From Akkermansiaceae bacterium UBA1506 (GTDB lineage Bacteria; Verrucomicrobiota; Verrucomicrobiia; Verrucomicrobiales; DEV007), in contig DCQY01000126.1 in the NCBI GenBank assembly GCA_002323995.1, positions 1-64,000 on the forward strand: a DNA stretch of 64,000 bases, given 5' to 3'. The notes beneath the pieces were generated by a model. The model ran no database searches. It saw only the letters and a list, made by a program, of their open reading frames with translations, and was not told the origin of the DNA. Every line of letters starts with the position of its first letter. Within the stretch, counting starts at the first letter, position 1. The position numbers and the translations under genes were made by a program. This document shows, in pieces, positions 1 to 9,186 of this stretch.

Positions 1-224
1 ATTTCGGCTGGCATCGTGGGTCAAATAGTGCTCGATCATTTTCGCAATAACTTTGGTCGCGTTTATGATTCAGTCACTAAGAAATGGGGCGCACAGTCAT
101 TTTGCCCGACGAGGAAAGCGATTACATCCGGGGGCGACGTCAGCCTGCGAGAGATTCGTTTGAAACCGATCACTTGCCTTTTGCAATCGAAGGTTGATGC
201 CGATTTCTATCGTGGTCGTAAAAT

Positions 225-881
225 TTATCTCGGGCGAGGAATGCTCGAACCCTGCTTGTCGACATCATCAAGTATCCGAATGAAAACATCTCCTTTCTGT
301 CGATCGCTCAGCTTGCCGCCAATTTCTTTCATTCGTTGCCCCATGCGCTGCCCGATCTCCTTGCGCTGAGTCTCCGTCAGTTTGCTCATGCGGGCCTTGA
401 TATACTTTCCCCATTTCTCGCGTTCCTCTTTTGACGGAGGAGGTCGGTTGTCGCGGCCGTAGCCTCCATTGATTCCGGCTGCCCGTTTTCTCATGCTGTC
501 TGGATCAAGGCGTTCCCCGTCAAAGCGTAACTCGACGATCTCACCGCCGGGCACGGCAATGTTAGCGAAGGTATTTTCTGAGTCGTAGTCCACGCCAGCG
601 GACACTTCGATCAGCTTCCAGCCTTCATTGTTAGCCTTCCCAGAAACGACGTGACTCTTCTCGGAATTCTGATCCATCAGCGTGATCAAACTCTGTTCGC
701 CAATGCGCGCTAGGCCAGTCAGGGAAAGCGTTTCCGAGAGATCGATGGGTCTAGAAAACGGGGACAGCATTGAGAGAGCTTTGAAGTCAGTTTCGGTGAC
801 CGGTTGCGGCATCTCTTCTGATGCTTTGGGTGATACCAGAACGAAGAATGTCAGGAAAGTGCTTAAACGGATGAATCGCAT
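225..881 (-). CDS. Small exported protein, GspC/PilP-like fold suspected
   Basis: A 218-residue protein of unknown function with an N-terminal signal-like segment (about residues 1-20). Residues 45-125 have a pattern of short beta strands (LSLTGLARIGEQSL, then KSHVVSG, WKLIEVSAG, GEIVELRFD) that resembles the homology region of GspC/PilP secretion proteins. This is my reading, not a search result. The C-terminal 90 residues are charged and probably helical. It is clearly paralogous to the protein at 38518-39222. Its ATG shares one base with the stop of the upstream sulfatase (TAATG), so translation is probably coupled. It is the last gene of the sulfatase run. Product function is unproven. 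Confidence 0.75.
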   Translation of the reverse strand: MRFIRLSTFLTFFVLVSPKASEEMPQPVTETDFKALSMLSPFSRPIDLSETLSLTGLARIGEQSLITLMDQNSEKSHVVSGKANNEGWKLIEVSAGVDYDSENTFANIAVPGGEIVELRFDGERLDPDSMRKRAAGINGGYGRDNRPPPSKEEREKWGKYIKARMSKLTETQRKEIGQRMGQRMKEIGGKLSDRQKGDVFIRILDDVDKQGSSIPRPR

Positions 882-2401
882 TAGAGCTTTGGTTTTTTCA
901 GAGGATGGCCTCTTTTGTTAATAGGCAACTGGGCATCGGTTTCTTCCAGTGACGCATTCATGGCGTTTATCATTTCCTGAAGTTTCTCAGGGTTTGAGGA
1001 AGCGAGGTTAGTGGACTCGTCGAGATCTGCGGCGAGATTAAACAGCTCGATTTTGTCGTCGCTCGGACCTGAGTTTTGATCATAGTGATAGATTAGCTTC
1101 CAATCCCCTTTGCGAAAAGCGGTGAAGTAAGAACTCCGATGACTATGGGGAAAGTGCATGAGAAATTCTCGGTTGGCGGTGGAGCCTTTGCCTGAGAGGA
1201 AAATTGGGCTGAGGTCAATGCCGTCGACGATGTGCTCTTTGTAATCGCCTCCAGCGACGTTGAGAACGGTAGTGAACACATCGTAAGCAACGCCGATGTC
1301 GGTGGTATTGATGGCACCGGAGGGAATTGGCCGTTCTTTCTGGAAGGTATTGTCAGGATCGGGCTTGGCCCAGGAAGCAATGAAGGGAACCCGCATGCCG
1401 CCTTCGTAGTGAGTGCCTTTCTTGGCTCTAAGGGGAGCTGAACTGGCAATATCATGGGTGCCGCCAGCAGGGGCATCGCTACCGTTGTCTCCAAGGAAAA
1501 TGACGATTGTGTTTTCGGCAACCCCGATCTTCTCAAGATGGTCTAGCATATCATTGAGTGATTTGTCCATGCCCTCGATCAAGGTGGCGTAGGCAGCGAG
1601 GCTCTTCTTTTCAACGTTCGTGTAGTTAGCGGCAAAACGCTCGTCGCTCTGGAAAGGCGTGTGCACTGCGTAATGAGACATGTAAGCAAAGAAAGGTTTT
1701 TCCTCTCTCACGGCGGCGCTGATGGCTTCGTTGATTTCGAGGGTGAGCGCTTCGGTCAGGAAGATGTTCTGGCCGTGATATTTTTCGAGTCCGGGCACAG
1801 CACGCTTTTCGCGGCCCTTCTTTGCCCAGCCGAAATGATCGCTACCGTAGTAGCTGCCGGGCTGGCCGTAGGCACAGCCGCCTATGTTGATATCAAACCC
1901 GATGTTGGTGGGATCGCTGGCGTAGGAGTCATTCGGACCGAAATGAGCCTTGCCGGCGTGAATGGTGCGGTAACCCACTTCGCGCAGAAGGCTGGGTAGA
2001 GTGACATCACCTTCGACAAAGCCTTTCCACTTCCAGTCTGAAGGCCCGAGCGTGCCGGTGTTTTTGGATTCGGGCTTGATGAATTGGGTCGTGGTGTGAC
2101 GTGCCGAGGTCTGGCCATTCATGATGGACGCTCGTGTCGGCGAACAAACGCTCATGGCGTAGAACTGGCTAAAACGGGTACCGGTCGCAGCGAGACGCTC
2201 CATGCCCGGAGTTCGGTAGAACTCGTTGAGCGGATACATTTTGGGGTTGCCGTCTTTGTCTGTGAGGAAAGGGACAGAGGTGTCCATTAGCCCCATGTCG
2301 TCGACTAGAAAGACAACGATGTTGGGCTTGTCAGTTGCCGCGGCCGTGATGAGCAGCCATGGGATGCAGATAAGAGACGAGAGGAGGCGAAGTGGGAGCA
2401 T
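881..2401 (-). CDS. Exported sulfatase (arylsulfatase-type, S1 family)
   Basis: A 506-residue alkaline-phosphatase-superfamily sulfatase predicted to remove sulfate esters from a sulfated glycan outside the cytoplasm. After a hydrophobic signal peptide (residues 1-22) comes the metal-binding strand NIVVFLVDDMG. The active-site motif CSPTR lies at residues 86-90, where Cys should be oxidised to formylglycine. The GKAHFG and GDNGSD motifs of the family follow. The open frame extends to 2488, but the ATG at 2401 gives a normal signal peptide and avoids a 44-base overlap with the upstream sulfatase, so I chose it. It sits 43 bp after that gene and overlaps the next by one base. The substrate cannot be deduced. 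Confidence 0.93.
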   Translation of the reverse strand: MLPLRLLSSLICIPWLLITAAATDKPNIVVFLVDDMGLMDTSVPFLTDKDGNPKMYPLNEFYRTPGMERLAATGTRFSQFYAMSVCSPTRASIMNGQTSARHTTTQFIKPESKNTGTLGPSDWKWKGFVEGDVTLPSLLREVGYRTIHAGKAHFGPNDSYASDPTNIGFDINIGGCAYGQPGSYYGSDHFGWAKKGREKRAVPGLEKYHGQNIFLTEALTLEINEAISAAVREEKPFFAYMSHYAVHTPFQSDERFAANYTNVEKKSLAAYATLIEGMDKSLNDMLDHLEKIGVAENTIVIFLGDNGSDAPAGGTHDIASSAPLRAKKGTHYEGGMRVPFIASWAKPDPDNTFQKERPIPSGAINTTDIGVAYDVFTTVLNVAGGDYKEHIVDGIDLSPIFLSGKGSTANREFLMHFPHSHRSSYFTAFRKGDWKLIYHYDQNSGPSDDKIELFNLAADLDESTNLASSNPEKLQEMINAMNASLEETDAQLPINKRGHPLKKPKL

Positions 2402-2444
2402 GATAAAAAGAGGGGGACTATCACCCTCCATTCTTTCGTGGATG

Positions 2445-3827
2445 TCAGTTTTTCTTTTGCGTCGGGAGCGGGTGATGCGCGTCGGCAATAATCTTTTTTA
2501 TCTCTTCGACTCTCTCGGGCATGGAACCAGCAAGATCGTTCTCTTCGTAGGGATCCTTTTCGAGGTCGTAGAGTTCAATGGGTTTTTTGGCCTGCACGTA
2601 GGCTTTCCACTTACCCTGGCGGACGGCCTGGGAGAAGATGTCCTGGTTTTCACCTTTGCAGAATTCCCAGTAGAGGTAGTCATGTGCGGTTTGCTTGCCT
2701 TCGCCAGTGAGGGTGGTGAGGAAGGAGATGCCGTCAATGTCGTCGGGAGAGGGCTGGCCTACAATCTCAGCGGCGGTAGGGAGAATGTCCTGGAAACAAC
2801 TAAGGTGATCGGTAGTTCTGCCAGCTTTGATAGTGCCAGGCCAGCGAGCCAGCATCGGGGTGCGAATGCCGCCTTCGTGCATGTCGCGCTTGTGGCCGCG
2901 AAGCGAGCCGGTGGAATTCCAGTAGGTGGGGTCGTGTCCGCCCTCCTTGTGCGCGCCGTTATCGCTAGAGAACATGACGAGCGTATGTTCTTCGATGCCC
3001 ATTTCTTCGAGCATGCCGAGGATATGACCAATCTGGTTATCGAGGTTCTCCATCATGGCGGCGTAACCGGCGATGGGATTGATGACGTCAGGGCACTCTT
3101 CGTCAGGGCCGGCGCCATATTTGCCGATTTTCTTGTCGAACTCTGGAAGCTTCTTGCGCCACTTTTCGTGAAGCTCTGCAGGTGCCTGCATGGCGGCGTG
3201 AGGCACGCCGGTTGGGATGTAGCAAAAGAAAGGCGTTCCGGCTTCACCGTTCTCTTTGATGAAGTGGAAGGCCTTCTCCATGATAAGGTCGTGCACATAA
3301 GTCTCACTGTCGAGAGGCATTTCCTTACCATCGACCACCCAGGAAGAGGGGTAGTAGGTGTGTGCAATCATCTGACTCTTCCAACCCGCGTAGGTGTCAA
3401 AGCCATGAGTGAGTGGATTGGGGGCGCCTTCGGAATTGGTCTGTCCGAGGCCCCATTTGCCGAAACCTCCCGTGGCGTAGCCGGCGGCTTTGAAGACTTC
3501 AGGTAGCACGGTCCACTCTGGTTCCAAGGCAGCACCGTTCTCGCCCTTCAGATTACCGCGGACATGGCAGCGGCCGGAGTGCATTCCGGTCATTAGCACG
3601 GCGCGTGACGGCGTGCAGACGGTGTTGCCGGAGTAGTGGTTGGTGAACTTGAGGCCCTCGGTAGCGAGGCGGTCGATGTTGGGCGTGGAAAGTTTTTTTT
3701 GGCCGTAGCAGGAAAGGTCGCCATAGCCGAGGTCGTCTGCGAGGATGTAGATGACATTGGTCTTTTCGGCAGCCTGAGTGGCGACGAAGGCGAATAGGGA
3801 AAAGGCAGAGAGCAAGAGAACTTTCAT
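2445..3827 (-). CDS. Exported sulfatase (arylsulfatase-type, S1 family)
   Basis: A 460-residue sulfatase with signal peptide (residues 1-20), metal-binding ILADDLGYGD near residue 28, formylglycine motif CTPSR at 71-75, a GKWGLG motif and the SSDNGAH metal ligand motif. Length is normal for the family. It is exported and probably hydrolyses sulfate esters of a polysaccharide. It lies 37 bp downstream of the PQQ-like propeller gene and 43 bp upstream of another sulfatase, so the three are likely co-transcribed. The gap before the start codon is filled by an 18-bp tandem repeat and shows no Shine-Dalgarno sequence. The exact substrate is unknown. Confidence 0.94.
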   Translation of the reverse strand: MKVLLLSAFSLFAFVATQAAEKTNVIYILADDLGYGDLSCYGQKKLSTPNIDRLATEGLKFTNHYSGNTVCTPSRAVLMTGMHSGRCHVRGNLKGENGAALEPEWTVLPEVFKAAGYATGGFGKWGLGQTNSEGAPNPLTHGFDTYAGWKSQMIAHTYYPSSWVVDGKEMPLDSETYVHDLIMEKAFHFIKENGEAGTPFFCYIPTGVPHAAMQAPAELHEKWRKKLPEFDKKIGKYGAGPDEECPDVINPIAGYAAMMENLDNQIGHILGMLEEMGIEEHTLVMFSSDNGAHKEGGHDPTYWNSTGSLRGHKRDMHEGGIRTPMLARWPGTIKAGRTTDHLSCFQDILPTAAEIVGQPSPDDIDGISFLTTLTGEGKQTAHDYLYWEFCKGENQDIFSQAVRQGKWKAYVQAKKPIELYDLEKDPYEENDLAGSMPERVEEIKKIIADAHHPLPTQKKN

Positions 3828-3867
3828 GATGAGAGTAAGAGTAAGATTCAGAGTAGGAGTAAGATTA
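3828..3867. repeat. 18-bp tandem repeat, two copies
   Basis: Two adjacent 18-base units (3832-3849 and 3850-3867) built on AGAGTA-GAGTAAGATT, differing at two positions. They fill almost the whole intergenic space between the propeller stop codon, which lies in the second copy, and the next sulfatase start codon. Confidence 0.8.
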
Positions 3868-5397
3868 TTTGCCGATACAGATCAACTCCTGAATCGTGTG
3901 GGCGAAGATTTTTCCATTGGCAAAGGACAGGGAACCGCGCTGGTAGGACTTTCCAGCTAGGCCGAGATCGCTGATGGCGACGACGGCCTTTTCGTCCAGG
4001 GTTTCAGCATCCCAGTCGATAACGTAGACGGTGCCGTTCATGGTTGGGATGTAAAGGTTGTCGCCGGCGACAGAGGGTGAGGGGGAGCCAATATGTCCCC
4101 AGCCGTTTCCAGTGGATCGTTTGTCATCGAAGACGACGAGGCCGCGGGAGTTTTTCATCTCGTTTGGCACGATGGTCTGGGCCTCCATCTTGCACTCGTC
4201 CTCGGGATCGTGCCATAGCAGAACGTCATCTTGTCCGGGGGCACGGGACAACTGAAGGGGCATCTCAAGATATTCGGCCGCGCCGGTTTCGACATTGACG
4301 CGGCCGAGCCAGGGTTTCTTGTAATGACGGAAGTAGTTCCACGGACCCACCAGCAAATTGGAAGTCTGGGTGATGTTGCGGCCTTTTCCGCTTTTCCCAG
4401 GTGACTCGGTTGAGGTGATTCGCTTGCCGTTGTTCCATAGTCGTGTAGGGATGTTCTCAGAGATGGACACTTCTTTTACGATCTTGCCGCTGAGGCAGTC
4501 AACCGAGAGGTGATTGGTTCCGTAAAAAAAGTGGACCTGGTCGTTGCGAATGCCGAAAGTCTGAGTGGCATTGAAGTTGTCGAGCGGGAGTGTCCAGAGG
4601 GTAGAGCCATCGCTGAGATCGACAAGTGAAATGCCAAGTGGCTTCTCGGGAGGACCGTGACCTCCGCCTCGCCCCGTCACGATAACGTCGCGTCCGTCAC
4701 TCAGTTTCTGCGGCAGCATGGCCATACCGATATTGACCCCGCATTCCGTCGTCCAGGCCACTTCTCCGGTCTTGAGGTCGAGGGCCTGGAGCTGAGTCCA
4801 CATTTCCCTGGGCGAATCTTTGTATTTGTGAGGGAATTTTCCTGATGGTTCAGGCGGATACTGCTGTCTCGTGAAGATCACCTTGCCGTCGTGGATGAAT
4901 GGCAGGGTGCGACCAACGCTGAGAAACTCTTGCCGCCAGACCGGCTCACCGTCGAGGGTGAAGCATTCAACCGCTCCAGAAGCATTCACAAAAACGACAC
5001 GCTCGCCGTCAGTCGCTGCAGGCGGGGAGGTGCTGTCGCTGAAGCAGCCGGAGAGCCGGAGGTCAAACTGCGCAGGGATCTCGCGCTTCCAGATGACTTT
5101 ACCTGTCTTGGCATCGCAGCACCAGGCGATGATGTCTTTGCCGATGGTGGCGTCGGCTTCGAAGGGTTTGTAGGTGGATAAGAAGACTTTGTCTCCGAAA
5201 ACAGTCGGCGTGTTCTGGCCGGTCTCCGGAAGCGTGATTTTCCAGTGGATGTTCTCGTCGAGCGCGACGCTCCATTCGACGGGCATCTCGTTCGCAATGG
5301 CTAGGTTACCGTTGGGGCCTGCACCTTGGGGCCAGTCCCCGGCCATAGCTAGTCCGGTGCAAGTGAGAACAGTGAGGAAAGTGAAAGTGAGCTTCAT
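3865..5397 (-). CDS. Exported PQQ-like beta-propeller protein
   Basis: A 510-residue protein with signal peptide (residues 1-20) and repeated propeller blades of the PQQ/YVTN type. Recurrent patterns include DAKTGKVIWKREI, DLKTGEVAWTTE and DGTVYVIDWDAETL-like strands. Such proteins are common in PVC bacteria and often have no assigned enzyme activity. No clear dehydrogenase catalytic signature or heme motif is visible. It lies between two sulfatases in the same operon, 81 bp after one and 37 bp before the other, which suggests an extracytoplasmic role in the same sugar-degrading process. A binding or scaffold role is as likely as catalysis. Confidence 0.88.
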   Translation of the reverse strand: MKLTFTFLTVLTCTGLAMAGDWPQGAGPNGNLAIANEMPVEWSVALDENIHWKITLPETGQNTPTVFGDKVFLSTYKPFEADATIGKDIIAWCCDAKTGKVIWKREIPAQFDLRLSGCFSDSTSPPAATDGERVVFVNASGAVECFTLDGEPVWRQEFLSVGRTLPFIHDGKVIFTRQQYPPEPSGKFPHKYKDSPREMWTQLQALDLKTGEVAWTTECGVNIGMAMLPQKLSDGRDVIVTGRGGGHGPPEKPLGISLVDLSDGSTLWTLPLDNFNATQTFGIRNDQVHFFYGTNHLSVDCLSGKIVKEVSISENIPTRLWNNGKRITSTESPGKSGKGRNITQTSNLLVGPWNYFRHYKKPWLGRVNVETGAAEYLEMPLQLSRAPGQDDVLLWHDPEDECKMEAQTIVPNEMKNSRGLVVFDDKRSTGNGWGHIGSPSPSVAGDNLYIPTMNGTVYVIDWDAETLDEKAVVAISDLGLAGKSYQRGSLSFANGKIFAHTIQELICIGK

Positions 5398-5478
5398 AGA
5401 TAGGCTCGCCTACTTAGAACCGGCGCCCCCGACTTTGCCACGTGGGAATATGGCGTGATCAATGTGTGACACCCTGGA

Positions 5479-6921
5479 CTATCTCGGCTCGGCGACAGGC
5501 AGCATCTCGTCGTAATACTTGGCGCTGGGCCCCTGCCAGTAGGGGGAAGAACCCCAGAGCGGGTCGGTCGGCAGCGACGTTTCCCAGTCGCTGAGCTTCT
5601 GGAACAACTCGAGAAAGCGTTCGTCGCCGGGAGAAGCGAGATCCGAGAACTCGCCCGGATCATTGACCGGATTAAAAAGCTGCGCGGGACGATGGGACGG
5701 GCGGCAAAGCTTTTCATTTCCATCGAGCACCACGGCCTGCCCCTGCAATCGCCAGTAGAGTGTGCGGTGCGGTGGTCCGGCGCTTCCCTTGAGTAGAGGA
5801 AGAAGGTCGATGCCTTCGTAGTCGCCATACTGTTTCGCATACTTCGTGTAGTTGCCTTTGTCTTCGTGACTGAGTCGTTCGCGGACGGGAAGCGGTTCGC
5901 TGCCGGCAGCGGCGAGGAAGGTGGGTAAGAGATCGAGAGCTGAGGCGGGAGAGGTGTATCGGGTTTTCTCCGGCAAAGTTTCGGGCCAAGACCAGATCAT
6001 GGGAACGCGGATACCGCCTTCCTTGAGGCAGCCCTTGCCCCCGGAGAAAACGCCGTTCCAACTGGCGTTGTTCGGAGGACCTCCGTTGTCGGAAAAAAAT
6101 ACGATGAGTGTATTTTCTAGTTCACCGCAATCACTGAGCCAGTCTCGGATCTGGCCTACTCCGCGGTCGAGGGCCCACATCATGGCCGCGTAAATGCGAC
6201 GTTTTTCGTCTTTGATGTTTTCGAATAGCGAGATGTCTTCCTCGGTCGCATGCATGGGGCCGTGGGGTGCGTTGTAGGACAGGAAAACGAACCAGGGTTT
6301 CTTTGCTGCTGTTTGTTTCTTCATCCAAGAGAGGCTTTCGTCGGTGAAGAAATCGGTAAGGTAGTCGTTGGAGAACTCAGTGACTGGCTCGCCGTTGCGC
6401 TCGATGCTGTGCCTACCTCTGGTTGGGAAGTAGCTGTGACTTCCGCCAAGCATGCCGCAAAAGTAGTCGAAACCTCGTTCATTAGGATGAAACCCTTCGC
6501 CGATTCCTTGGTGCCACTTTCCGATGAGTGCGGTGGCATACCCGGCATTTTTTAGGTGATTCCCTAAGGTGAGTTCGCCTGGCGGGAGGCCGAGCAGCTC
6601 AGGGCGAGTTGGGTAGGAACTGTCACTTTTATTTAGATTGCTCTGGTAGCCAAAGCGTCGGGGGTCGCGTCCTGTGAGGAGGCCGGCGCGTGAGGGAGAG
6701 CACACAGGACTGCACACATAGCCTTGTTCGCAAAACACGCCGGACTCGGCTAGGGCGTCGAGATGAGGGGTTCGAAGGTGTTCTGAGCCGGTGTAGCCGA
6801 GATCGCCGTAGCCCATATCGTCGGCGAGAATAAGAATGATATTTGGCGGATTAGCCCTCAGCGAAGCGGTGCTCACGAGCACGAAGGTGAGCACGAAGAG
6901 AATTAGGCGAGGAAATTTCAT
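5479..6921 (-). CDS. Exported sulfatase (arylsulfatase-type, S1 family)
   Basis: A 480-residue sulfatase and first gene of the minus-strand run that ends at 225. The signal peptide is at residues 1-24, the metal-binding ILADDMGYGDLG near 31, the formylglycine motif CSPSR at 74-78, GKWHQG near 150 and FFSDNGGP near 300. The frame opens at 6957, but the ATG at 6921 places a canonical signal peptide at the N-terminus. It is probably exported and acts on sulfated glycans. The promoter should lie in the 256 bp shared with the divergent ABC-F gene. Confidence 0.93.
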   Translation of the reverse strand: MKFPRLILFVLTFVLVSTASLRANPPNIILILADDMGYGDLGYTGSEHLRTPHLDALAESGVFCEQGYVCSPVCSPSRAGLLTGRDPRRFGYQSNLNKSDSSYPTRPELLGLPPGELTLGNHLKNAGYATALIGKWHQGIGEGFHPNERGFDYFCGMLGGSHSYFPTRGRHSIERNGEPVTEFSNDYLTDFFTDESLSWMKKQTAAKKPWFVFLSYNAPHGPMHATEEDISLFENIKDEKRRIYAAMMWALDRGVGQIRDWLSDCGELENTLIVFFSDNGGPPNNASWNGVFSGGKGCLKEGGIRVPMIWSWPETLPEKTRYTSPASALDLLPTFLAAAGSEPLPVRERLSHEDKGNYTKYAKQYGDYEGIDLLPLLKGSAGPPHRTLYWRLQGQAVVLDGNEKLCRPSHRPAQLFNPVNDPGEFSDLASPGDERFLELFQKLSDWETSLPTDPLWGSSPYWQGPSAKYYDEMLPVAEPR

Positions 6922-7177
6922 TCTGTCTATGGTTCTGGTAAAAAAGAAATGGGTCAAGGCACGCTCTCAGGTAACAGAGTTATATGCACGAGTTCCGGGT
7001 GAGAATCCTTCAGCACTGAGCGAGCGGTTACGCCTTTGAAATTTCTTAAAAGGAAACGGCGTTTATCAGCCGACCCGGAGTTCAGTACTTCTGAGGGCAT
7101 TGAAATGAACACTGTTGATTCCATGGCCTCATGGGGTTGAGTTGTCTTGAAGCCTAGCTACAGTGATTGTCTGATTC
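6922..7177. other. Divergent intergenic region, no gene seen
   Basis: This 256-bp stretch separates a minus-strand sulfatase from the plus-strand ABC-F gene. It must contain both promoters. I could not pick a convincing -35/-10 pair and found no RNA gene in it. Confidence 0.5.
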
Positions 7178-9091
7178 ATGTCGAACCCTTCTCTTCAAAA
7201 CGATGCCATTCTTTCGGCTAAGGATCTTGAAGTTTCGTTTGGAAATGATCCCGTGCTCGACGGCGCGACCCTTGCCATTTACCCGGGAGAAAAAGTCGGC
7301 TTGGTGGGGCGTAATGGTTGCGGTAAGTCGACTTTTCTCAGGATCATTACTGAAGCGGAGTCAGCTGATGCCGGGCAAATTTCGCGAAAGCAAGGTCTGG
7401 TGGCGGGATATCTTCCGCAGGAGTTCGAGCTTAATGAGGGTGATACGGTTGAGGAGAATATCCGAGCAGGATCTGCTGACCTACTCGCGAAGATTGAGAG
7501 ATTCGAAACAGCTGAAAATCTGAGTCCAGCGGAACAGGAGGAGCTGCAGCGTACAATTGATCATGCTGATGGCTGGAATCTGGAATCACGCCTGGAGATC
7601 CTGATGCGTGAACTATCAACTCCGCCTGCTGACCGAAAGGTGAGTTATCTGTCGGGGGGAGAAAAGAGGCGTGTCGGGCTTTGTCACGCTCTTATCAGTC
7701 AGCCAGATTTGCTGGTTCTTGATGAACCAACGAATCATCTTGATGCCGAGGCTATTGCTTGGCTTGAAGGATACCTTGCTCGCGGGAGGGGTGCCTGTCT
7801 CTTCGTGACGCACGACCGCTATTTTCTCGATCGTATCGCTACCAGGATTGTTGAGCTGGCCGACGGGCGATTCTTTTCTTATGACGGTAATTACAGCGAT
7901 TACCTCGCCGGTAAAGCGGAGCGGCAGGAGCGGGATCAACAGGCGGAGAAAAGGCGTCAGCGATTCTTGAAGCGGGAAATAGAATGGGTCAGGGCAGGAG
8001 TCAAAGCTCGCAGAACCAAGCAACGCAGCCGATTGGATAACTTCTACGAGATTAAATCTCAGAAGTCGCCAGACCAGGACCTTGATATGGAACTGGTCAT
8101 CCCAACGCCACCAAAACTAGCCAATATCGTAGTCGAGATGAAAGAGGTGGGGTTCTTCTACGAACGCGAACCGATCTTTCTCGGGCTCGACCTCGCATTT
8201 AAGGAAGGAGAATGTGTCGGCGTGGTTGGCCCTAATGGGGTGGGCAAGACAACCATGCTCAAGTTGGTTCAGGGTGAAATAGATCCAACAGAAGGTCGTG
8301 TTACCATTGGTAAACGGACTGAATTTAACTATGTCGACCAAACCCGGCTCGAACTCGATGAGGACAAGAGTGTGCTAGAAGAAGTGTCGCAGGGAATAGA
8401 CTGCGTGAAGTTTGGTGACGAATCGATTTCAGTGAGAGGCTATCTTCAGCGCTTCCTCTTCAGTAATGATCGGATTAATGACCGAATTGGTAATCTGTCT
8501 GGTGGAGAAAAAAACCGTGTCCTCTTGGCAAAGATTCTTAAGCGTGGTGGAAACTTTCTGGTGCTTGATGAGCCGACTAATGACCTCGACCTCCCAACCC
8601 TTCGAGTTCTGGAGGAGGCGCTGATCAATTTTTCAGGCACCTCACTGGTGGTGAGCCACGATCGTTGGTTTCTCGACCGGGTCTGCGATCGAGTTATTGT
8701 TTTTGAAAAAGGTGAACCTGTCACGGTGAATGAAGGTAATTACTCTTATTACCTGCAGAAGCGCAAAGCTCGAGAACTTGCATCTGCCGCAGTCAGGCCC
8801 AAATCCGTAAAAAAGCAGCGGATGCGCGTTCGCCCTAATGAGCCTCGAAAATTAAAATGGAAAGAGGAGCGTGAACTGGAAGGGATGGAGGACGCCATTC
8901 TCGAGATTGAGACCGAGATCGAGGAGATGGAGACGAAGCTGAACGACCCTGAATTCTATAAAAAGAACGCTGCTTCAGCAGGGGAAGTTGGTGAGTCGCT
9001 TGAGGTGAAACGCAGTGAAGCGAAGGCGATGTATGACCGTTGGGAGGAACTTGAAGCTATCCGGGCCGCCTACGATAAGGCCACTTTGTGA
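7178..9091 (+). CDS. uup: ABC-F family ATPase, Uup-like
   Basis: A 637-residue cytosolic ABC protein with two nucleotide-binding domains and no membrane segment. Walker A motifs are GRNGCGKST (44-52) and GPNGVGKTT (about 350). ABC signatures LSGGEKRRV and LSGGEKNRV and two Walker B segments ending in LDEPTN are visible. A charged inter-domain linker and a C-terminal acidic coiled coil (about 560-637) match Uup rather than EttA. ABC-F proteins act on ribosomes, relieving stalled or aberrant states; Uup is also linked to precise excision of transposons in E. coli. The family is certain; the Uup subgroup is inferred from the C-terminal coiled coil. Confidence 0.9.
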   Translation: MSNPSLQNDAILSAKDLEVSFGNDPVLDGATLAIYPGEKVGLVGRNGCGKSTFLRIITEAESADAGQISRKQGLVAGYLPQEFELNEGDTVEENIRAGSADLLAKIERFETAENLSPAEQEELQRTIDHADGWNLESRLEILMRELSTPPADRKVSYLSGGEKRRVGLCHALISQPDLLVLDEPTNHLDAEAIAWLEGYLARGRGACLFVTHDRYFLDRIATRIVELADGRFFSYDGNYSDYLAGKAERQERDQQAEKRRQRFLKREIEWVRAGVKARRTKQRSRLDNFYEIKSQKSPDQDLDMELVIPTPPKLANIVVEMKEVGFFYEREPIFLGLDLAFKEGECVGVVGPNGVGKTTMLKLVQGEIDPTEGRVTIGKRTEFNYVDQTRLELDEDKSVLEEVSQGIDCVKFGDESISVRGYLQRFLFSNDRINDRIGNLSGGEKNRVLLAKILKRGGNFLVLDEPTNDLDLPTLRVLEEALINFSGTSLVVSHDRWFLDRVCDRVIVFEKGEPVTVNEGNYSYYLQKRKARELASAAVRPKSVKKQRMRVRPNEPRKLKWKEERELEGMEDAILEIETEIEEMETKLNDPEFYKKNAASAGEVGESLEVKRSEAKAMYDRWEELEAIRAAYDKATL

Positions 9092-9186
9092 GGTGGGCTG
9101 TCATGAAGGCATTCAGGAGATTGGCGGTTGCGTAATTCTGAAGGAAAAAGCTTTAGTATTAAGGGTAGCTGAAGCACATTCTTCCT

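Noticed and set aside
16..369. A 117-codon plus-strand frame at the window start.
   Set aside because: Overlaps the end of the minus-strand GspC-like gene and shows no domain; the first 224 bases hold nothing I can support.
2226..3506. A 426-codon plus-strand open frame opposite two sulfatase genes.
   Set aside because: It is fully antisense to two genes with complete sulfatase motifs and has no recognisable domain or RBS; a shadow frame.
6985..7015. A GGTGAGAATCC sequence resembling a tRNA T-arm or riboswitch piece.
   Set aside because: No matching acceptor or anticodon arm could be folded around it.
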